From assembly GCA_030407315.1 (NCBI GenBank), contig JALQPE010002469.1:1-64000 (forward strand): a DNA stretch of 64,000 nucleotides. The letters run 5' to 3'. Shown here one piece after another: positions 61,286-64,000 of the stretch (its first letter is position 1; every line of letters begins with the position of its first letter). Under the pieces are notes generated by a model. The model saw only the letters and a program-made list of their open reading frames with translations. It did not search any database and had not been told where the DNA came from. The DNA comes from Asparagopsis taxiformis (Eukaryota; Rhodophyta; Florideophyceae; Bonnemaisoniales; Bonnemaisoniaceae). The position numbers and the translations under genes are program-made.

Positions 61286-64000
61286 ATGACCCCTCGTGCT
61301 CCGATTCAATTCGAGTCCTCAGAGGAGGAAGGGGAAGACATGGGCTCGCCCAATCGTCCAACCACGCGTTCAAGCGTTCGCCGCCCGACCACTCGCCACC
61401 AGGCATCATCTTCCCGCACTGGGGTCACGCCAACGCCGGCTAAGTCCTCTTCGACTCCTGCGACTAGTGCGCCGATCGCCTCCGCGGCTCCACCGCAGAC
61501 GCGAACTCGTTCGACTGCCGCCAAGGCTTCAGCTGAAGCAGCATCGCCTTCTGGCAAGGTCGTCGGGACCCCTTCGCGCTCCGAGAAGTCGGTTCCTCCC
61601 GCTAGGGCCAGTGCACAAGGTGGCAACATCGGTCCGACCGAATCCCCTGCTTCCCCGCAGCCGTCCACACCCGTGGCTACCGCCAAGCCGTCGTCGGCCA
61701 ATCCGCCATCGCGTGAAGGCGAACCTGTTAAGGCCACCGGGCCGTCACCAAAAGGAGCAGAGTCGGCTGCCGCCGAAGAGGTAATCGAAGTCCTTGCTGA
61801 AGGGGGCGCTATGCCTAAGCCATCGAGGCAGTCGGATGTTAGGCCTTCGCCAGATTCCCAGCCATCTGTGGCTCGTCCTTCCGCTCCTGCGGCTCGTACC
61901 TCTTCTGGTCGTGACGCTTCTGCGAATCCTTACGAGGACTATGGTCGCCGTAATCAGCAGATTTTGGCGGACGCTCGTAAGCGAAGGGAAGAAGAGTTGC
62001 GTCGCGAAGCCGCTCGTGCGGAAGCCGAAAAGGCAGAAGCCGAAAGGGCAGAAGCCGAAAGAGCTAATGCTCAGCTTGCCGAGTCGGCTGCAGACCCGTA
62101 CGCCGCTTCTGGCGGAGTTACCCGGAGTGGGGCCGGTTCTATTCCCGTTAATGCATCTGCAGGCGTGAGGCCGTCGGGCACCGCCCTAGTTGATCCTTAC
62201 GCTGTTGCGTCCGCGCCAGCACCGGCTGTCCCATCGCATGATACTCCTCCTCGGGCGCCGAGGCCCACTGCCAATTGGCGTTTCACAGGGGAATTTTATC
62301 CAGCTAATGCTGACGAGCTCATGGTGTTTGATTCGCAAGCGTTGCCGTTTAGGCGTGAGCTGTCCGCTCCCTGGGAACACTACCCGTTCGCTCGACTCCC
62401 TCGTAGGGATTTTACCGACCGTCCGCGAAGCGAATTACGTCGCGATATGCTCCTGATGAGTTCCCTCCGGGGTCAAAGCCACCAAGTGCAAAATGAATGT
62501 TGGTCGGCGTATGCCCGTCTCCCTTCGAGTCGCCCGATGCGTCACTTCCGTGTTCCTCATATGCTTTGTAGCGACAGGACTTTCCTCCTTCATCCCGGGG
62601 ATGCTCTTTACGTTGAACGTATGAACCGCCGTTTGTTTCAAGAGGAATCGTACCAAGGTACCGTAGAGGATTTGCCGATGATTCGGTCTCGCTGGTTCGC
62701 GTATCCCCCTCGTCCCGACACGGGTAACTATGAGCATCATATGCGAATTCACGCTAGGGTGGCTTCCCGAATGATGGGGCGTCAAGTGACAGCGAATGAC
62801 TATCGCGTATTCGCGCACCGTAATGGTAGCTCTGTTGAGCCAGTCACTAGACCCATGAGGGTATCAAGGGAAGCGCTGGACCCGTTATGGGATGATCCCA
62901 TTTGGGAGGGGCAGTTATCTCCGCCGCTGTGTTTGCCTATCGCCGACCCTCCGTCGCTGGTGTACTTCCACCATTCCGCTCTTCGCGAGGCGCCCGCATG
63001 GCGGTTGAATAGACTCCGGTCGTACCTCGAGTTGGAGAGGGATATCCTAATAGGAATCGAATTGGCTCGGATTGTCGAAACTCGGGGTTTCGTGCCGGTA
63101 ATGGCAGAGGAACTCGTCAACAGAGTTAGTCGTACCTGGTACGGTCTCTCGGAGGTGCCGCTGTCGGCCGTGGTCCCCCATAGCAGGAAGTTACCTGGCA
63201 CTGTAGTGCGTCGCCTATTGAAGGTAGCCCTTGGGGGTGATGACTATCCTCAGGAAATGGTTAGTACCAACATCACAGGAGTGGAACCGGAGAAGGTGGT
63301 TGTCTATACGACGGTGGACTTGCCAAAAAGGGCGTTACGTATTAACGTTTTAAACCACCGAGAGGGTTCGACCGCGGAGCTGCCTCCTTATCGCAGGGAT
63401 GGTGAATTCACCGAAGATGGTTATTACGGCTTGGAGCCTGACAGTTACTCTGACGGCGATCCCGATTCTTACAAGTATCAGCCTGTTGGCGAGGCATTTG
63501 TGCCGCGTCCGTGGTGGAATTCCGAGATGGGAGGCCCGAGCGGTCGCTCTCCTTATGCAGGAAGGAGCTTTGCTCCTGTCGCTCCTCTACCACCCGGTGG
63601 TTCCAATGACTTGTATGAAAGTTCGGTCCCGATGGATACCACGCCTACCGCACCAGCCCCTCAGCCTATCGCTGCTCCGTCATCCCAGATGGGTCCTGCC
63701 GTGGAGGCGTTTCTAACGTCTGACAAGGGCTCTGAGCCATCCGTAACCGGTGATGACGGTACTCCGTGTCAGCCTCCCGCTGTGAACATCCTACGTGGGG
63801 AGTTATCCGGTCGGGAGTTGATGTCACTCCCGGAGGTGCGGCGGTTAGCCAATGAGATTGGTGATGGTACGGTTACTTCCGTCTTCGTGTCGGCCAATGG
63901 CCGTTTCCTCGTGGATTCTGCGTTGGAGACGCTTGCGCTCACGTGCGCCACGTTGGTCAATCGCTACACGCAGGGACGCGAGCAGCGTAATGCCGCCCGA
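61286..64000 (+). CDS. Antisense ORF of chromovirus A, copy 3 (open to the window edge)
   Basis: ATG at 61286, the Met conserved in the other copies. All 905 codons to the window end are open. It has the same architecture as the full copy (37491-40784): a Pro/Ser-rich N-terminus with an ESSEEEGEDMGSPNRPTT start, a short coiled coil, a conserved centre (PANADELMVFDSQALPFRRE) and the start of the C-terminal coiled coil. Compared with the full copy, differences are mostly synonymous: over the 39 codons 63401-63517, against 38568-38684, I count nine synonymous and three amino-acid-changing codons. This supports a real protein under constraint. Function unknown. Confidence 0.85.
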   Translation, partial: MTPRAPIQFESSEEEGEDMGSPNRPTTRSSVRRPTTRHQASSSRTGVTPTPAKSSSTPATSAPIASAAPPQTRTRSTAAKASAEAASPSGKVVGTPSRSEKSVPPARASAQGGNIGPTESPASPQPSTPVATAKPSSANPPSREGEPVKATGPSPKGAESAAAEEVIEVLAEGGAMPKPSRQSDVRPSPDSQPSVARPSAPAARTSSGRDASANPYEDYGRRNQQILADARKRREEELRREAARAEAEKAEAERAEAERANAQLAESAADPYAASGGVTRSGAGSIPVNASAGVRPSGTALVDPYAVASAPAPAVPSHDTPPRAPRPTANWRFTGEFYPANADELMVFDSQALPFRRELSAPWEHYPFARLPRRDFTDRPRSELRRDMLLMSSLRGQSHQVQNECWSAYARLPSSRPMRHFRVPHMLCSDRTFLLHPGDALYVERMNRRLFQEESYQGTVEDLPMIRSRWFAYPPRPDTGNYEHHMRIHARVASRMMGRQVTANDYRVFAHRNGSSVEPVTRPMRVSREALDPLWDDPIWEGQLSPPLCLPIADPPSLVYFHHSALREAPAWRLNRLRSYLELERDILIGIELARIVETRGFVPVMAEELVNRVSRTWYGLSEVPLSAVVPHSRKLPGTVVRRLLKVALGGDDYPQEMVSTNITGVEPEKVVVYTTVDLPKRALRINVLNHREGSTAELPPYRRDGEFTEDGYYGLEPDSYSDGDPDSYKYQPVGEAFVPRPWWNSEMGGPSGRSPYAGRSFAPVAPLPPGGSNDLYESSVPMDTTPTAPAPQPIAAPSSQMGPAVEAFLTSDKGSEPSVTGDDGTPCQPPAVNILRGELSGRELMSLPEVRRLANEIGDGTVTSVFVSANGRFLVDSALETLALTCATLVNRYTQGREQRNAAR

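Larger units (their letters stand above)
60110..64000 (-). mobile_element. Chromovirus A, copy 3 (inverted, runs off the window)
   Basis: Starts with an inverted LTR (60110-60793), then the inverted polypurine tract and the antisense ORF on the plus strand. gag and pol would lie beyond 64000. It is more diverged from the full copy than copy 2 is, in both LTR and coding parts, so it is an older or separate subfamily. Confidence 0.9.

Noticed and set aside
61296..61784. Arg-rich frame in chromovirus A copy 3 as a gene
   Set aside because: It is a shadow of the antisense ORF in another frame; the equivalent frame in copy 2 (5860-6348) is also Arg/Pro-rich.
1..64000. tRNA or rRNA genes
   Set aside because: No cloverleaf-type or rRNA-like sequence was seen by eye; the tRNA-like matches are only primer binding sites.

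Overview
Kind of organism. This is a piece of a repeat-rich eukaryotic nuclear genome, not a prokaryotic one. Ty3/gypsy chromoviruses, a Ty1/copia element, a CACTA/Tnp2-type transposase, a Tc1/mariner-type transposase and MITEs fill most of the window, and recognisable genes are few and intron-poor. A STAND NB-ARC/WD40 gene, a lipoxygenase-like C-terminus and a type II membrane glycosyltransferase-like protein would fit a macroalga; a multicellular red alga is my best guess, by inference only. No rRNA, tRNA or CRISPR was seen.

Layout. 1-2244 is the right end of a CACTA-type transposon that abuts, and probably interrupts, a 3' fragment of chromovirus family A (2245-7544). 7545-7994 is a broken ParB-like gene. 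8671-9069 is a tandem array of long palindromes beside a broken Tnp2-like transposase (9190-12991). Then come two MITE copies (14490-14748 and 15067-15325) and a second CACTA right end (to 15761). 15762-44095 is a nest of insertions, each proven by its own target-site duplication. A host SAP-domain gene (minus strand, now 15762-16238 plus 42883-44095) is split by a solo LTR, here called D (TSD TTCTC). LTR D is split by chromovirus A (16605-41967, TSD GTTTC). The gag gene of A is split after codon 12 by chromovirus B (17406-30300, TSD GTGAG). The gag gene of B is split by a MITE (18707-18959, TSD CTC). 45336-49552 is a short gene island: a membrane protein with one frameshift, a glycosyltransferase-like gene and a lipoxygenase-like C-terminus. 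50085-59668 is a Tc1/mariner-type transposon with a TA duplication and 26-bp terminal inverted repeats, carrying a Ty1/copia element (50386-55784, TSD ACTGT). 60110-64000 is a third, inverted copy of chromovirus A that runs off the window.

Most interesting content. First, chromovirus B carries, between pol and its 3' LTR, about 4.9 kb that includes a degenerate STAND NB-ARC/WD40 gene followed by a Mot1/BTAF1-like SNF2 fragment. Both lie within the unit bounded by the LTRs and the TSD. The two LTRs differ at one visible position, although gag is broken in several places, which suggests a captured-gene element moved in trans. Second, chromovirus A carries a large antisense ORF of about 1,100 codons between pol and the 3' LTR. 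It is present in all three copies and differs mostly at synonymous positions between diverged copies, so it looks like a real protein of unknown function. Third, there is an approximately 112-bp tandem array of two alternating long palindromes next to the Tnp2-like transposase.

How the parts relate. Except for the 45-49.6 kb island, almost all coding capacity belongs to mobile elements at different stages of decay. Many reading-frame breaks lie at homopolymer runs, so some may be sequence errors rather than real lesions.
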